Made by a program: the position numbers and the translations under genes
The notes under the pieces: generated by a model
The model's database searches: none
Told to the model about the DNA's origin: nothing
The model's input: only the letters and a program-made list of their open reading frames with translations
Part shown: piece after piece, positions 50,169 through 59,273 of the stretch
Position numbering within the stretch: the first letter of the stretch is position 1
How the letters are laid out: each line of letters starts with the position of its first letter
Source: GCA-003244245 sp050699955
GTDB taxonomy: Bacteria > Actinomycetota > Actinomycetes > Mycobacteriales > Pseudonocardiaceae
DNA length: 64,000 nucleotides
Reading direction: 5' to 3'
Assembly (NCBI GenBank): GCA_050699955.1
Contig: JBOHGD010000007.1
Location: 51,900 to 115,899 of the forward strand

Positions 50169-51446
50169 ATGGTGATGAGGGAGCACTATCGGCGCCCGCA
50201 TTGGATGAGATGGGTTGTGGCGGTGATCGTGACGGTATCGTGCTTGCTGGTCGCCGCCTGCGGGAACGCCCCTCCCACCCGTCAGCAACGGCTTGTGGTC
50301 AACGGCTCCACCCCGGCCACGCAGGTCACCCGTACCTCTGGAGACAGCCAGATCGACATCCCAGGAGGCGATCCGGCGGGGGCAGGCGCCTCCTTGCGCG
50401 GATGCCCCGCCGCCGTCGACCAGGCGCAGGCCCAACAGAGTTCAGTGACCTGTCTGCCGATCGACAGACTCGCCAACCACACTCTGGTGACCATGCGCTG
50501 CTGGATCGACGCCACCGGCAGCTACGCCGTCCCGGCTGGATTCACCTCACCCCGCTGGTTCTACGTCACCGAGGTCAACGGGCTCCACCCCGGCTACTCC
50601 GGATACCTGTACTCGGGCATGATCCCCCCAGTCCAGCAGGTGATCACCCCCCACTGCAACGACCAGATCCTGTCCGCCTACCCCCTCTGGGGCCCCAAGA
50701 CCGCCTCAACGCCACTCACGCTGACTATCGACGGAACATGCACCGCAGACGGCGGGACCCTCACCTCCCGCACGTCCGGATTCGTTTCCGGAATCACCTA
50801 CTACATCACCGCCACGTACCCTGACGGCAGCGCCTACCCGAGTCTGAGTGCCCAGCCCGTGACCGCGCGCCCCGACGGCACGGTCCCATGGACTTGGCCA
50901 TGCAAGGGCGATCCGCCCGGCACCTACACCACCTCGATTGGCACCATCAACGGCCGCGAGTCCACCGGCGACATCCACTTCACCATCGGCCACCCGCCGC
51001 GCCTCGCTACCTCCAACGCCTCGCCGCCAGCGCCACAAGTGACTCGAACCGCCCCCGTCACCCCACCTAGCACAGGCAGGGCCCACCAGTCCGCCACCCG
51101 GCAGATCACCGTCTACAACAAGGTGACCAACGGTCCCACCAGCATGCGCGACGACCCCAACCCCGCCTACCTGTCCACCGTCACCCACAACTACTGCCGC
51201 ACCCACGGCTGCATGCTGCCCGGCACCGCAGTCACCACCGGCACCACCCTCACCACGCAATGCCAGATCCAAGGCGACCGGACTACCAACGGTGAGGACA
51301 AGAACAGCATCGATGACACCAACCCCGGCCTCGACACCAGCACCCTCTGGTACGGCATCACCTGGCCTGACGGCCGCTTCGGTTACATCTCCGAAGTCTG
51401 GATCAACCCAGCAGAGCGCGGCGGGCTCGGCCTGCCCGCCTGCTAA
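50169..51446 (+). CDS. Lipoprotein with SH3-like modules
   Basis: The 425-residue protein has a signal peptide with lipobox LVAAC (Cys about 33). One module has TLVTMRCWIDATG then PRWFYVTEVN...GYLYSGMI; a C-terminal one has TLTTQCQIQGD then STLWYGITWPDGRFGYISEVWI. Between them is a domain of about 120 residues rich in Thr (TLTIDGTCTADGGTLTSRTS) resembling an Ig-like fold. The two SH3-like modules match the one in the preceding protein, so the pair likely works together at the cell wall. The start may be the second Met. Followed by a terminator. Confidence 0.65.
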   Translation: MVMREHYRRPHWMRWVVAVIVTVSCLLVAACGNAPPTRQQRLVVNGSTPATQVTRTSGDSQIDIPGGDPAGAGASLRGCPAAVDQAQAQQSSVTCLPIDRLANHTLVTMRCWIDATGSYAVPAGFTSPRWFYVTEVNGLHPGYSGYLYSGMIPPVQQVITPHCNDQILSAYPLWGPKTASTPLTLTIDGTCTADGGTLTSRTSGFVSGITYYITATYPDGSAYPSLSAQPVTARPDGTVPWTWPCKGDPPGTYTTSIGTINGRESTGDIHFTIGHPPRLATSNASPPAPQVTRTAPVTPPSTGRAHQSATRQITVYNKVTNGPTSMRDDPNPAYLSTVTHNYCRTHGCMLPGTAVTTGTTLTTQCQIQGDRTTNGEDKNSIDDTNPGLDTSTLWYGITWPDGRFGYISEVWINPAERGGLGLPAC

Positions 51447-51894
51447 ACCACACCCGACGACGCATAACGGCCGACCTCGGCGCTCTCCTTGTCGGAGAGC
51501 ACCTCGGGCTTCAAGCACCGTGCCGTCCTTGCCGCAGTCACCGCGAGGGCCGGATCTGAGTCACGGTCAACGCCTTGACCGGCGTGAACGACGTGACCAG
51601 CGCCGGGCGTCGAGCACATCAGCAGCAGTGTTCGGTTACCGGGGATGGATGATCACCAGTCAGTGCACGCCCGCAGGTACCGGCGTGACCTGCCCAATCG
51701 GAACGGGTGTTACGCTTGGTGATGCTTGATATGCAAGGAGTCGTCTGACTACTCGGTAATTTTTGGATGGGCGGTCCCGGCTGCGACAACCCAGGTGATC
51801 CGCCTGTCAGTCCACGCTTCCCAGGATTCGACGCAAGTCGGCCAGATGACGCTGTGGGCGGATGCGGCGCTGGCGGAGTGCGGGGCTCGGGAGG
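51447..51894. other. Intergenic region with terminator, no gene
   Basis: After the hairpin at 51482-51500 I find no supported gene on either strand. The open plus-strand frame from 51726 is antisense to the VOC gene over most of its length and lacks a good ribosome site. Confidence 0.5.
51482..51500 (+). terminator. Hairpin terminator after the lipoprotein gene
   Basis: GCTCTCC-TTGTC-GGAGAGC, a 7-bp perfect stem 36 bases after the stop. Confidence 0.6.
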
Positions 51895-52275
51895 TCAAGC
51901 GCGGGGCTCGAACAGCTCGATGGGGTTCCCGGAGGGGTCCTCGATCAGGATCTGGTCGCCGCCGATGCCGTTCACGATCTCATTGCGAAAGCGCGCACCG
52001 GCTGCTTGCAGCCGCTGCACCTCGGCCGGGAGGCCGGAGACGTGGAGCTGGATACGATTCCAGCCGCCGGGCTCAGGACGTCGCCCGTCGGGCATGATCT
52101 GCCCGCCGCCGCCCGCCCCGCTCGGGGAGCTGAGCAGCAGCCGGAGCTCACCCCGGGACAACATGGCGAAGCTGGGTGCCGGGTGCATCTCGATCTCGAA
52201 ACCGAGCTGGTCACGGTAGAAACTGATCGCCGCATCCACGTCGTCAACGATGTAGCGCACGCTCACACTGGTCAT
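51895..52275 (-). CDS. VOC-family (glyoxalase-like) protein
   Basis: The 126-residue protein shows the two-module VOC fold: SVRYIVDDVDAAISFYRDQL near the start and GGDQILIEDPSGNPIELFEP at the end with the metal-ligand Glu. RNEIVNGIGG lies before the second module. It has a strong AGGAGGGA ribosome site before the ATG. VOC members include dioxygenases, glyoxalase I and resistance proteins; which one cannot be told. Downstream of doxX in the same orientation. Confidence 0.85.
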   Translation of the reverse strand: MTSVSVRYIVDDVDAAISFYRDQLGFEIEMHPAPSFAMLSRGELRLLLSSPSGAGGGGQIMPDGRRPEPGGWNRIQLHVSGLPAEVQRLQAAGARFRNEIVNGIGGDQILIEDPSGNPIELFEPRA

Positions 52276-52392
52276 CGACCGATCCCTCCTGTCCGCTGGG
52301 CCGTCGACCTCATGCTTCCCGGGGGGACGACGTACGTCGAGGTCTGCAGGTGCAGGCCTATGCGAATGCGGCGGCGCTCCACCCAGAGCGGA

Positions 52393-52884
52393 TCACGTTC
52401 GGGCCGGTCGGCGGACCGGCGGTACGTGCTCGCCTCGGCCTTCCCGCCGCGCGAGGCGGTCCATGACGACGGGGCGGTGCTGGCGCCAGATGCTGTCCAA
52501 GGCAATGGGGCCGGGGCCGAGGACGACAATGAGAAGGAACAGCCAGCTGTAGAGCGCCGCAAGCTCGCCGCCATTCTGGATGGGCAGTGCCCCGTGGCGT
52601 TGATGGATCACGAAGTAGGCGTAGGCCATCGAGCCGGAACAGATGAGAGCGGCGATTCGGGTGCCCAGACCAATGGCCACCAAGGTACCTCCGACCAGCT
52701 CGATAACAGCAGCCCACCAGGTCGGCCATTGGCCGAAGGGAATCGCATTACCCCGAGGTCCGGGATTTCGCATCAGGATTCCGAACAGCGAAGCCGCGCC
52801 ATGACAGGCGAACAGGAAGCCCACCACCATCCGGAAGATGGACTGAATCGTTCCGCCGGTCCCAGCAGGTACGGTAGGGTTCAT
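52393..52884 (-). CDS. DoxX-family membrane protein
   Basis: The 163-residue protein has four membrane segments with the family start RMVVGFLFACHGAASLFGIL, then WPTWWAAVIELVGGTLVAIG and GSMAYAYFVIHQRHGALPIQ. Members are linked to redox stress or quinone-related electron transfer. An inverted repeat of MarR/HxlR style lies 69 bases upstream. It may be cotranscribed with the VOC gene 117 bases downstream. Confidence 0.85.
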   Translation of the reverse strand: MNPTVPAGTGGTIQSIFRMVVGFLFACHGAASLFGILMRNPGPRGNAIPFGQWPTWWAAVIELVGGTLVAIGLGTRIAALICSGSMAYAYFVIHQRHGALPIQNGGELAALYSWLFLLIVVLGPGPIALDSIWRQHRPVVMDRLARREGRGEHVPPVRRPART

Positions 52885-53207
52885 GGGATCACTCCTCTCG
52901 TGATCCGAGTTGCGACGGGTCGTGACCCGTGCATGACACTGGGGACATTGTTAAGTTTCCTAACTTGACCACCGGCCGAACGCCGGCTCTCAGCGGTGAT
53001 CAAGCAACAGCGAGGGGAGCGGCGAGGTACATTCTCGCCAATATGAGCCTCCACTAAGTCGCACTCTCCGGCACGTAATGTTCAGGTGTACTCGGATGCT
53101 CCGTGCAGAGCTAGTGGCAGCACAAATATCGAAGGCGCTGCTGAACCACCACATCCCTCGGTCGTCATCCGGGTGCCCGGTGTCACGAATCTTCGGCCAT
53201 TCCGGTG
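52885..53207. other. Promoter region of doxX-type gene, no gene
   Basis: The stretch holds the inverted repeat at 52953-52966 and the 3' flank of the methyltransferase gene. I see no coding frame. Confidence 0.5.
52953..52966. promoter_or_regulatory. Inverted-repeat operator upstream of doxX-type gene
   Basis: AAGTT-TCCT-AACTT inside GTTAAGTTTCCTAACTTGAC has the form of a MarR/HxlR-family site; such regulators often control doxX genes. No regulator gene of that type is in the window. Confidence 0.45.
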
Positions 53208-54032
53208 CTACGCGGCGACGCAGATCATCTCGGTCGGAGCCAGCACGCCGTGTCGGAGGCCGTCTGCCATGTTCGTGATCTTCAACGCTGCGTCTGAGCC
53301 CATGAGTATGTGCAGGCCCAGCGCGGATGGGCCGTTCCGGGCAACTTGGGCCTGAAACTCCCGGAGGGAGCCGAGCCCGAAGTCCCGCCGGTCCCGCTCG
53401 GCCTGAACCGAGAGCCCGCATTCGGTGAGCAGGTCCCGGTACTGTTCAGGCTCGGCGAGAAAACTGGTCGCGGCGGTCGCGGCCCACGGCACCGGGTAGG
53501 TGACCGCCCCCGGTCCGATGCGCATCACGTCGTAGATGCCGAATCTGCCTCCGGGTACCAGCACTCTTCGGATCTCGGCGAACAGGGTCGCCTTGTCGGC
53601 GATGTTCATCCCGACGTGCAGCATGCATGCGCGGTCGAACGAACCGTCGGGAAACGGCAGGTCCGTCGCACTGCCTTGGTGGAACTGAGCGAGGTCAGCG
53701 AGCCCGGTCCGGCGGGTGAGCGATGCGGCGACCTGCACGTACTCCATGGCCAGGTCGAGACCTGTCACTTCGACAGCGTGCCGCCGCGCCAGGTAGCGGG
53801 CGGTACCGCCCAACCCGCTGCCGACGTCGAGCACGCGCAACCCGGCGCGAAGGTCGAGCTGGTCGACCAGCTCGACCGTGGCAGGGCGGCCGCCGATATG
53901 AAACTCGTCGACCGGCGCCAACTGGTCGGCATCCAGCCGTTCGGGGTCCGCTCCCATCGTCCTGAGCGCGTCGAGGATCTGCTGTTCCAACGCCCCATGC
54001 GAGTAATGCTGCGCGACGGCCTGCTCGTTCAT
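53208..54032 (-). CDS. SAM-dependent methyltransferase (sarcosine/dimethylglycine type)
   Basis: The 274-residue protein has the SAM motif VLDVGSGLGGTARYLA (about 68-83), then VTGLDLAMEYV, FHQGSATDLPFPDGSFD and EIRRVLVPGGRFGIYDVMR. The start region with AVAQHYSHGALEQQILDAL resembles glycine/sarcosine/dimethylglycine N-methyltransferases, but ring C-methyltransferases look similar. ATG 54032 follows GAGAGGTGG. A second unrelated methyltransferase lies just upstream on the same strand. A betaine role beside an OpuC transporter elsewhere in the window is tempting but unsupported. Confidence 0.8.
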   Translation of the reverse strand: MNEQAVAQHYSHGALEQQILDALRTMGADPERLDADQLAPVDEFHIGGRPATVELVDQLDLRAGLRVLDVGSGLGGTARYLARRHAVEVTGLDLAMEYVQVAASLTRRTGLADLAQFHQGSATDLPFPDGSFDRACMLHVGMNIADKATLFAEIRRVLVPGGRFGIYDVMRIGPGAVTYPVPWAATAATSFLAEPEQYRDLLTECGLSVQAERDRRDFGLGSLREFQAQVARNGPSALGLHILMGSDAALKITNMADGLRHGVLAPTEMICVAA

Positions 54033-54098
54033 GACGACCACCTCTCGAACACCCGGGTGCCCATCATGCCCCGCGTAGGTTCGACGCCTTGGCGGACC

Positions 54099-54875
54099 TC
54101 AGGTCGCAGGGACGCGACCCCATGCGGACACCAGAGCAGGCGACATCACGGCGAAGGACGGGTCGGCGCAGCGGGCCAGCGCCACGTCAACCTCATAGTC
54201 GGTAATCAGTCCGGCGGCGACCATCGCGGACCGCGCTCGCTCGATCGTCAGCGTGAAGAGCTCCATCGGCGGAGTGCCACCCCGCAGCATCGGGCTGCGC
54301 GCTTCACAGCCGATGTCGACCAGGCCCTGCGCACCGAACAGCACAGCCAGGCGACGCCCGAACATCGGCTCGAAACCGGCCGAGTCGAGGAACTTCTGCA
54401 CGGCGGCCAAGACCGTCTCGACCATCGCGGACGGGGTGATCTCGTACCGGGCTGACCAGTCGCCGGATTCGACGACCAGCCAACCACCCGGCCGAATCCA
54501 GCTGGTGAGCTGCTTCAGCGCCCACTCGGGATCGGGTAGGTGCTCGATCACCAGCCGGGCGTGCACCAGGTCGAACGACTCGCCAGGCACTTCGTCGACG
54601 AGCAGGTTGTGCTGCACCACCTGCAGGTTCGGTGCCTCGATGCCGACCAGGTGGTGGGGGTCGAGGTCGGTGGCCACCACGTGCCCGGTCTCGCCGACCC
54701 GAGCGGCGAGCCACCGCGCCAGGGAGCCGCCCCCGGCACCTACCTCCGCGCACCGCCAGCCCGGCCCCACCCCCAGCCGAGACAGCACGTCGCAACTGAT
54801 CGGGTCGGCACCCGCCTCGATACCGGCCAGCCGGTTCCGCTCGCGGTGCCACTCCGGCGCGAATACGTAAGTCAT
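54099..54875 (-). CDS. SAM-dependent methyltransferase
   Basis: The 258-residue class I methyltransferase has CAEVGAGGGSLARWLAARVG (SAM motif I, about 42), VVATDLDPHHL, FDLVHARLVIEHLPDPEWAL and IRPGGWLVVESGDWS. The C-terminal half is helical and may bind the substrate. ATG follows GGAGGGGGAG. It lies 66 bases upstream of the sarcosine-type enzyme. Direct repeats lie in its promoter region. The substrate is unknown. Confidence 0.82.
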   Translation of the reverse strand: MTYVFAPEWHRERNRLAGIEAGADPISCDVLSRLGVGPGWRCAEVGAGGGSLARWLAARVGETGHVVATDLDPHHLVGIEAPNLQVVQHNLLVDEVPGESFDLVHARLVIEHLPDPEWALKQLTSWIRPGGWLVVESGDWSARYEITPSAMVETVLAAVQKFLDSAGFEPMFGRRLAVLFGAQGLVDIGCEARSPMLRGGTPPMELFTLTIERARSAMVAAGLITDYEVDVALARCADPSFAVMSPALVSAWGRVPAT

Positions 54876-54935
54876 TTAGCTCCCCCTCCTCGGAACCGGC
54901 CAGTGCCGGGTGGACCCCCGAACGAGCCAGGCCGG

Positions 54936-54967
54936 TCTCAGAGTTACCGCCTATCTCAGAGTCACCG
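54936..54967. promoter_or_regulatory. Direct repeat upstream of the methyltransferase pair
   Basis: TCTCAGAGTTACCG (54936-54949) and TCTCAGAGTCACCG (54954-54967) differ by one base with an 18-base period, 61 bases before the start at 54875. It is a plausible regulator site. Confidence 0.45.
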
Positions 54968-55066
54968 ACTTTTTGAGGCACGTGGCCGTGCCCGGAATAC
55001 GCAGGTAGCCTGAATCTCCGGCAGCGCCGTCCCGGTCGGCCGATCCCGGCCGACCGGGACGCGGCA

Positions 55067-55474
55067 TCACGGTGGGCAGCTCGAAGTCGAGCCGCCGGCG
55101 GTCGGACCGAGCTCCGTGCTCCAGTGCTGCAGTCCTTCGGCGGCCTGCTGGGCGTGCCGGGTGCTCGCACGCAGAGTCTCCAACCGATCCTCGATCCGGA
55201 TGGCTTCCAGCGGATCGGTCCCGGCGTACTTGTACACCGAGGTGGTCAGCAGGTCAGCCAACTGACTCAACCCGCCCAGCAAGTCACGCAGCGCGATCCC
55301 GGTGGCGGCCAGGTCGCGATCGTCGAGCGTCGATCCGGAGCGGACCTGATGGAGCGCCTCGGTGATCGCGTCGGCGGCTTGGTCGACCAGCAGTACCGGT
55401 TCGGCGGCGTTGTCGTCGACCCAGTACGCGTCGTCAGCCGGCCCCTCCAATGGCTCGATCAGTTGCTCGGTCAT
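55067..55474 (-). CDS. Hypothetical acidic helical protein, 135 aa
   Basis: The protein begins MTEQLIEPLEGPADDAYWVD and has repeated helices (VLLVDQAADAITEALHQVRS, ATGIALRDLLGGLSQLADLL, TLRASTRHAQQAAEGLQHWS). ATG 55474 is chosen because the upstream frame is not protein-like. There is no membrane segment or catalytic motif. I recall similar actinobacterial proteins without function. It lies 127 bases downstream of the KimA-like gene. Confidence 0.6.
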   Translation of the reverse strand: MTEQLIEPLEGPADDAYWVDDNAAEPVLLVDQAADAITEALHQVRSGSTLDDRDLAATGIALRDLLGGLSQLADLLTTSVYKYAGTDPLEAIRIEDRLETLRASTRHAQQAAEGLQHWSTELGPTAGGSTSSCPP

Positions 55475-55601
55475 CCCACGCCTCATCTCTTCTCCCACGA
55501 GGCCAGGCCCACGAGACATAGCAGGCCCGTCCCCGCCCCTGAATCCCTGCATCACCCCACGACAGGCGTACCACGTGGCCGGCGTCGTAAACATGCCTCG
55601 G

Positions 55602-57542
55602 TCAGCCGACGTGAACGACGGGTCGGTGGCTGGGATCGGGTTCGGCTTCGCGCAGGATTTCGCGGGTCACCGGCGCTACCTCACCGACTCCGACGAACAG
55701 GTACCGCAGCAAGTGCACGATCGGGTTGCCCTCGGACCAGTCGAAGTAAACGTGTGGTGCCCTGCCGGTGGCGTCGCGGATATTCAGCAGTAGGGCGGCG
55801 ATCGCGTTGGGCACCGACGGGCTTGCGGTACGCAGTACCTGGTAGCCGTGCGCCTCCTCGCCGGTCACCTGCAGTTCGGTCTCGAACTCTGAGGGATCGG
55901 TGATGGTCACCTCGAGGAAAAGGACCTGGTGCGGGTCCGGAATGTGGTGATCTGAGGCGACTCGGGCGAGCTTCTCGCGGTATTCGGCCTCGTCGCGCTC
56001 GTCGGCCTGATTGGCGATGATCTTGATGGGGCCAGGGGAGAGCTCCCCGATGAACCGCTGCGCGGTGTCGTCGAGGTGTACCGCGGTGACCCGCAGCTCG
56101 AATGCGCGAACGACCCGTGACAGGGACGACACGACGAGGATGCCTGCGATGAAGCATGCTGCGATCTTCACGCCCTCGGGGCGTTCGATGATGTTGGCGA
56201 TCGTGGTGTAGATCAAGACGATCGCGATCAATCCGTAGGCCGCGCCGGAGCGGCGCTGACCGGCCCGCCACGCCGAGAGGGTCACCGCGACCGCCGCGGA
56301 GGTGATCAGCACCAGCACACCGGTGGCGTAGGCGCCGCCCTGGGCATCCACGCCGGCCCGGAAGATGATGGTGACCAGGAAGGCCACCAGGGTGAAGACC
56401 AGTACGAGCGGGCGGACGGCTTGCGCCCAATGCGGTGCCATCCCGTATCGGGGCAGGTAGCGCGGGACCAGATTGAGCAGTCCGGCCATCGCCGAGGCGC
56501 CGGCGAACCACAGGATCGTGATGGTGCTGACGTCGTACAGGGTGCCGAAGCCGTTGCCGAGGTCCTGGTGGGCGAGGTAGGCCAGCGCACGACCGTTGGC
56601 CGACCCGCCGGGGGCGAACTCCTTCGCCGGGATCAGCAGGGTCGTCACGAAGCTGCTGGTGATCAGAAAAACGCTCATGACCAGCGCTGCGGTGGTCAGC
56701 AGCGTGCGGGTATCCCTGATCCGCCCGGTCGGGCGCTGCTCGGTGTCGGTGTCGTCGCCCTTGACCAGGGGCATCACCGCGACGCCGGTCTCGAACCCGG
56801 ACAGGCCGAGCGCGAGTTTGGGGAAGACCAGCACCGCGACGACGACGGTCATCAGCGGGTCGGGGTAGGTGGTGGCCAGCAGCCGGGTCCAGTCGGTCAC
56901 CAGCACCGGATGGGCGAGGACCTGGGCCACGCCGACCAGCACGACGACCAGGCTCAGCACCAGGTAGGTCGCGACGAGCGCGACCGCGATGCCGATGGCC
57001 TCCCGGAACCCGATCAGAAAGACCCCGCCGAGCAATGCCAGCAACACCAGGGTGATCCCGACGTTGTGCCCGATCAGAAAGTGCGGTGCGAAGGGGTTCT
57101 GCACCAGGTGAGCGGTGGCGTCGGCGGTCGACAGCGTCATGGTGATGAGGAAGTCGGTCGCGGCGAACCCGAGCACGACCAGCACGATGAGCTTGCCCCG
57201 CCACCAGGACAACAGCCGCTCCAGTATGGCGACCGATCCCTCGCCGTGCGGGCTCTCCGTGGCGACTCGACGGTAGACCGGCAGCGCACCGCCCAGAGTG
57301 ACCAGTACCAGCACCAGCGTGGCCACGGGCGAGAGCACTCCAGCGGCCAGTGCGGCGATGGCCGGCTGATAGCCCAGGGTGGAGAAGTAGTCCACGCCGG
57401 TCAGGCACATGACCTTCCACCACGGGTGCCGGTGCTCCGGCTGCGGCTGGACATGCGGCCCGGGATGCTGCCTCGATCGTTCGCTCAGGCCGTGTAACAG
57501 CCAGCGGGCTGCCGCACTGCGGTGCTCAACGATGCGCACCAA
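55602..57542 (-). CDS. KimA-like (KUP/APC superfamily) potassium importer
   Basis: The 646-residue protein has about twelve membrane segments and a cytoplasmic C-terminal domain of about 190 residues. CLTGVDYFSTLGYQPAIAAL (D51 and Y58), FAATDFLITMTLSTADATAH and ALGLSGFETGVAVM match the KimA (formerly YdaO) type; D and Y seven apart, Thr/Ser of TLST and the Glu of GFETG are expected K+ ligands. It is commonly annotated as an APC amino-acid permease. Start TTG 57542 or GTG 57539 is uncertain. A potassium channel gene lies upstream in the same direction. Confidence 0.75.
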   Translation of the reverse strand: MVRIVEHRSAAARWLLHGLSERSRQHPGPHVQPQPEHRHPWWKVMCLTGVDYFSTLGYQPAIAALAAGVLSPVATLVLVLVTLGGALPVYRRVATESPHGEGSVAILERLLSWWRGKLIVLVVLGFAATDFLITMTLSTADATAHLVQNPFAPHFLIGHNVGITLVLLALLGGVFLIGFREAIGIAVALVATYLVLSLVVVLVGVAQVLAHPVLVTDWTRLLATTYPDPLMTVVVAVLVFPKLALGLSGFETGVAVMPLVKGDDTDTEQRPTGRIRDTRTLLTTAALVMSVFLITSSFVTTLLIPAKEFAPGGSANGRALAYLAHQDLGNGFGTLYDVSTITILWFAGASAMAGLLNLVPRYLPRYGMAPHWAQAVRPLVLVFTLVAFLVTIIFRAGVDAQGGAYATGVLVLITSAAVAVTLSAWRAGQRRSGAAYGLIAIVLIYTTIANIIERPEGVKIAACFIAGILVVSSLSRVVRAFELRVTAVHLDDTAQRFIGELSPGPIKIIANQADERDEAEYREKLARVASDHHIPDPHQVLFLEVTITDPSEFETELQVTGEEAHGYQVLRTASPSVPNAIAALLLNIRDATGRAPHVYFDWSEGNPIVHLLRYLFVGVGEVAPVTREILREAEPDPSHRPVVHVG

Positions 57543-57914
57543 CCTAGTGCCGTCTCATGCGCGGTGGCGTGGCCGGCCAGGGTGATCTCATTGGCGCGTT
57601 ACCGCGGGCGTCGAGACCCGCGGATACGACTGTATTCACTGAGGTGAGCCGGGATGTGGTGGGGCCGGAACTGGGGCTGGGGGGGTACCGCGAGTCCCGA
57701 CCACCACTCCTTGCGCCCGAGACCGGCATCAGGGGGGCGGGGAGTAACCGGTCCGGGTGAAAGGCACCCTAGTCGTTTCGACTTTGGGTAACAAGGGCTC
57801 CAAAATAGCGTCCGCCGTCAGGAATACTTGACGAATATTCTGGAATGTTGCGGATGGGACGCCTGAGAGCAGAGGGGCTGGAGTGCCCCCGGTGTCGTGG
57901 TCCCTGCACCTGGG
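57543..57914. other. Leader region of the KimA-like gene, no gene
   Basis: No gene. It holds a 7-bp-stem hairpin (57602-57608 with 57617-57623). In Bacillus a c-di-AMP riboswitch precedes kimA; I looked for its conserved blocks on the minus strand here and could not see them. Confidence 0.5.
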
Positions 57915-58514
57915 TCAGCGCGGTTCGGCGTCCGGTGCGCTGCCTTTTCTACGCTGAACGGAGACCTGCACGGCGCCGAGGATGACCTTTGCCAGGACAC
58001 CCACGGCGATCAGATCGACGATCATCTGGGTCAGCACGACGAGGCGCGCGATCTCGGTCCTGGGTACGATGTCACCGAAGCCGACCGTGCTGAACACCGT
58101 CACAGTGAAGTACAGGGAGTCGGTGCGGCTCAATGGCTCGGTGAAGCTCGTCGCCTGGTTATCGGCCAGCACCAGGTAGGTCGAGGCGAAGATCAGCAGG
58201 AGCAGCGGCAGACCGGCGGCCAGCGCCTGGATCGCACGCAATCGGGGAACCGCGGAGCGGGCGATCGCTCTGATCTGCCAGGTGATGACAGCGGCGAAGC
58301 CCACCAGCCCGGCCAGCAGGCCGACGGTTGCATCCGTGTCGAGCAGCCGCTTCACCGGCACCAGGTAGTAGAGCACGACCAGCACGCTCACGGTCAGCGC
58401 CGACCGCAGCAGCGCGACCACCACCAGCCTGCGACGCGCCGTCGGCGACAAATCCTCGTACCGCCGCGTCGTCCGCGGGATCATGACAACACGGTGCGCC
58501 GGCGCTGGGTCCAC
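57915..58514 (-). CDS. Potassium channel protein (two-TM-pore type)
   Basis: The 199-residue protein has four hydrophobic segments and the selectivity filter TVGFGD (143-148) after a pore helix SLYFTVTVFS. The final membrane helix is IARLVVLTQMIVDLIAVGVL. No RCK/TrkA-N domain follows. Start GTG 58514 has GTGAGG upstream; ATG 58484 is an alternative. It should pass K+ passively. With the KimA-like importer it forms a potassium locus. Confidence 0.85.
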   Translation of the reverse strand: MDPAPAHRVVMIPRTTRRYEDLSPTARRRLVVVALLRSALTVSVLVVLYYLVPVKRLLDTDATVGLLAGLVGFAAVITWQIRAIARSAVPRLRAIQALAAGLPLLLLIFASTYLVLADNQATSFTEPLSRTDSLYFTVTVFSTVGFGDIVPRTEIARLVVLTQMIVDLIAVGVLAKVILGAVQVSVQRRKGSAPDAEPR

Positions 58515-58571
58515 TGCCTCACCCGGGCCAGGTGATGACCAGTCTGGAAGAATCCATCCGAACGATGTCTG

Positions 58572-59264
58572 ATGAATACTCCCTGGCTAGGACCGATGAA
58601 CGAGCAGGTCAGACCCAAGCGGCGCTACCACTCACCGCGGCGGGCAGAGCAGGCTGCCGCCACCCGCCAGGCGGTGCTGGCTGCCGCGTGGGAGCTGTTC
58701 GTGGGCACCGGCTACGCGGCCACCACCGTCACTGCCGTCGCCGCACGGGCTCGGGTGGCGGTGGACACCGTGTACGCGACGGTGGGGCGTAAGCCGGCGC
58801 TGCTACGGGAGCTCCTGGAAACCGCGCTCTCGGGTACCGACAACGCGGCCACCGGCAAGGCGACCCCGGCCGAGCAACGTGACCACATCCTCCGAATCCG
58901 GGCGGCGCGCACCGCCCGGGAGAAGATCTCGGTGTACGCCTTCGCGATCGCGGAGCTGCAACAGCGGATGGTGCCGGTGTTCATGACCTTGCGCGACGCG
59001 GCAGCCACCGATCCTGAATGCGCCGCGCTGTGGGATGAGATCTCCCAGCGGCGAGCGAAGAACATGCGCGCGTTCGCCGCCGACCTCCGCCGCACCGGGG
59101 AGCTACGGGCCGACCTGTCCGACGACGAGGTCGCCGACATCGTCTGGAGCATGAACGCGGCGGAGTACTGGGTGCTACTCGTCCACGAGCGGGGCTGGAG
59201 CCCGGCGCGGTTCACCAGCTGGCTGATCGACGCCTGGACCCGGCTGTTGCTCGCCGAACCCTGA
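58572..59264 (+). CDS. TetR-family transcriptional regulator
   Basis: The 230-residue protein has the DNA-binding domain QAVLAAAWELFVGTGYAATT, VTAVAARARVAVDTVYATVG (about 37-75) and a helical ligand domain with MVPVFMTLRDAAATDPECAA and DEVADIVWSMNAAEYWVLLV. Start ATG 58572 or 58596. It is divergent from the K+ channel gene with 57 bases between starts, so it could control it. The ligand is unknown. Confidence 0.8.
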   Translation: MNTPWLGPMNEQVRPKRRYHSPRRAEQAAATRQAVLAAAWELFVGTGYAATTVTAVAARARVAVDTVYATVGRKPALLRELLETALSGTDNAATGKATPAEQRDHILRIRAARTAREKISVYAFAIAELQQRMVPVFMTLRDAAATDPECAALWDEISQRRAKNMRAFAADLRRTGELRADLSDDEVADIVWSMNAAEYWVLLVHERGWSPARFTSWLIDAWTRLLLAEP

Positions 59265-59273
59265 GCCGGGGGT

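Noticed and set aside
55681..57423. A second minus-strand frame of 580 residues inside the KimA-like gene
   Set aside because: Same strand, different frame, Arg/His-rich; the membrane protein frame is clearly the coding one.
57543..57914. Possible c-di-AMP (ydaO) riboswitch before the KimA-like gene
   Set aside because: The conserved sequence blocks of that riboswitch could not be found on the minus strand; only a simple 7-bp hairpin is present.
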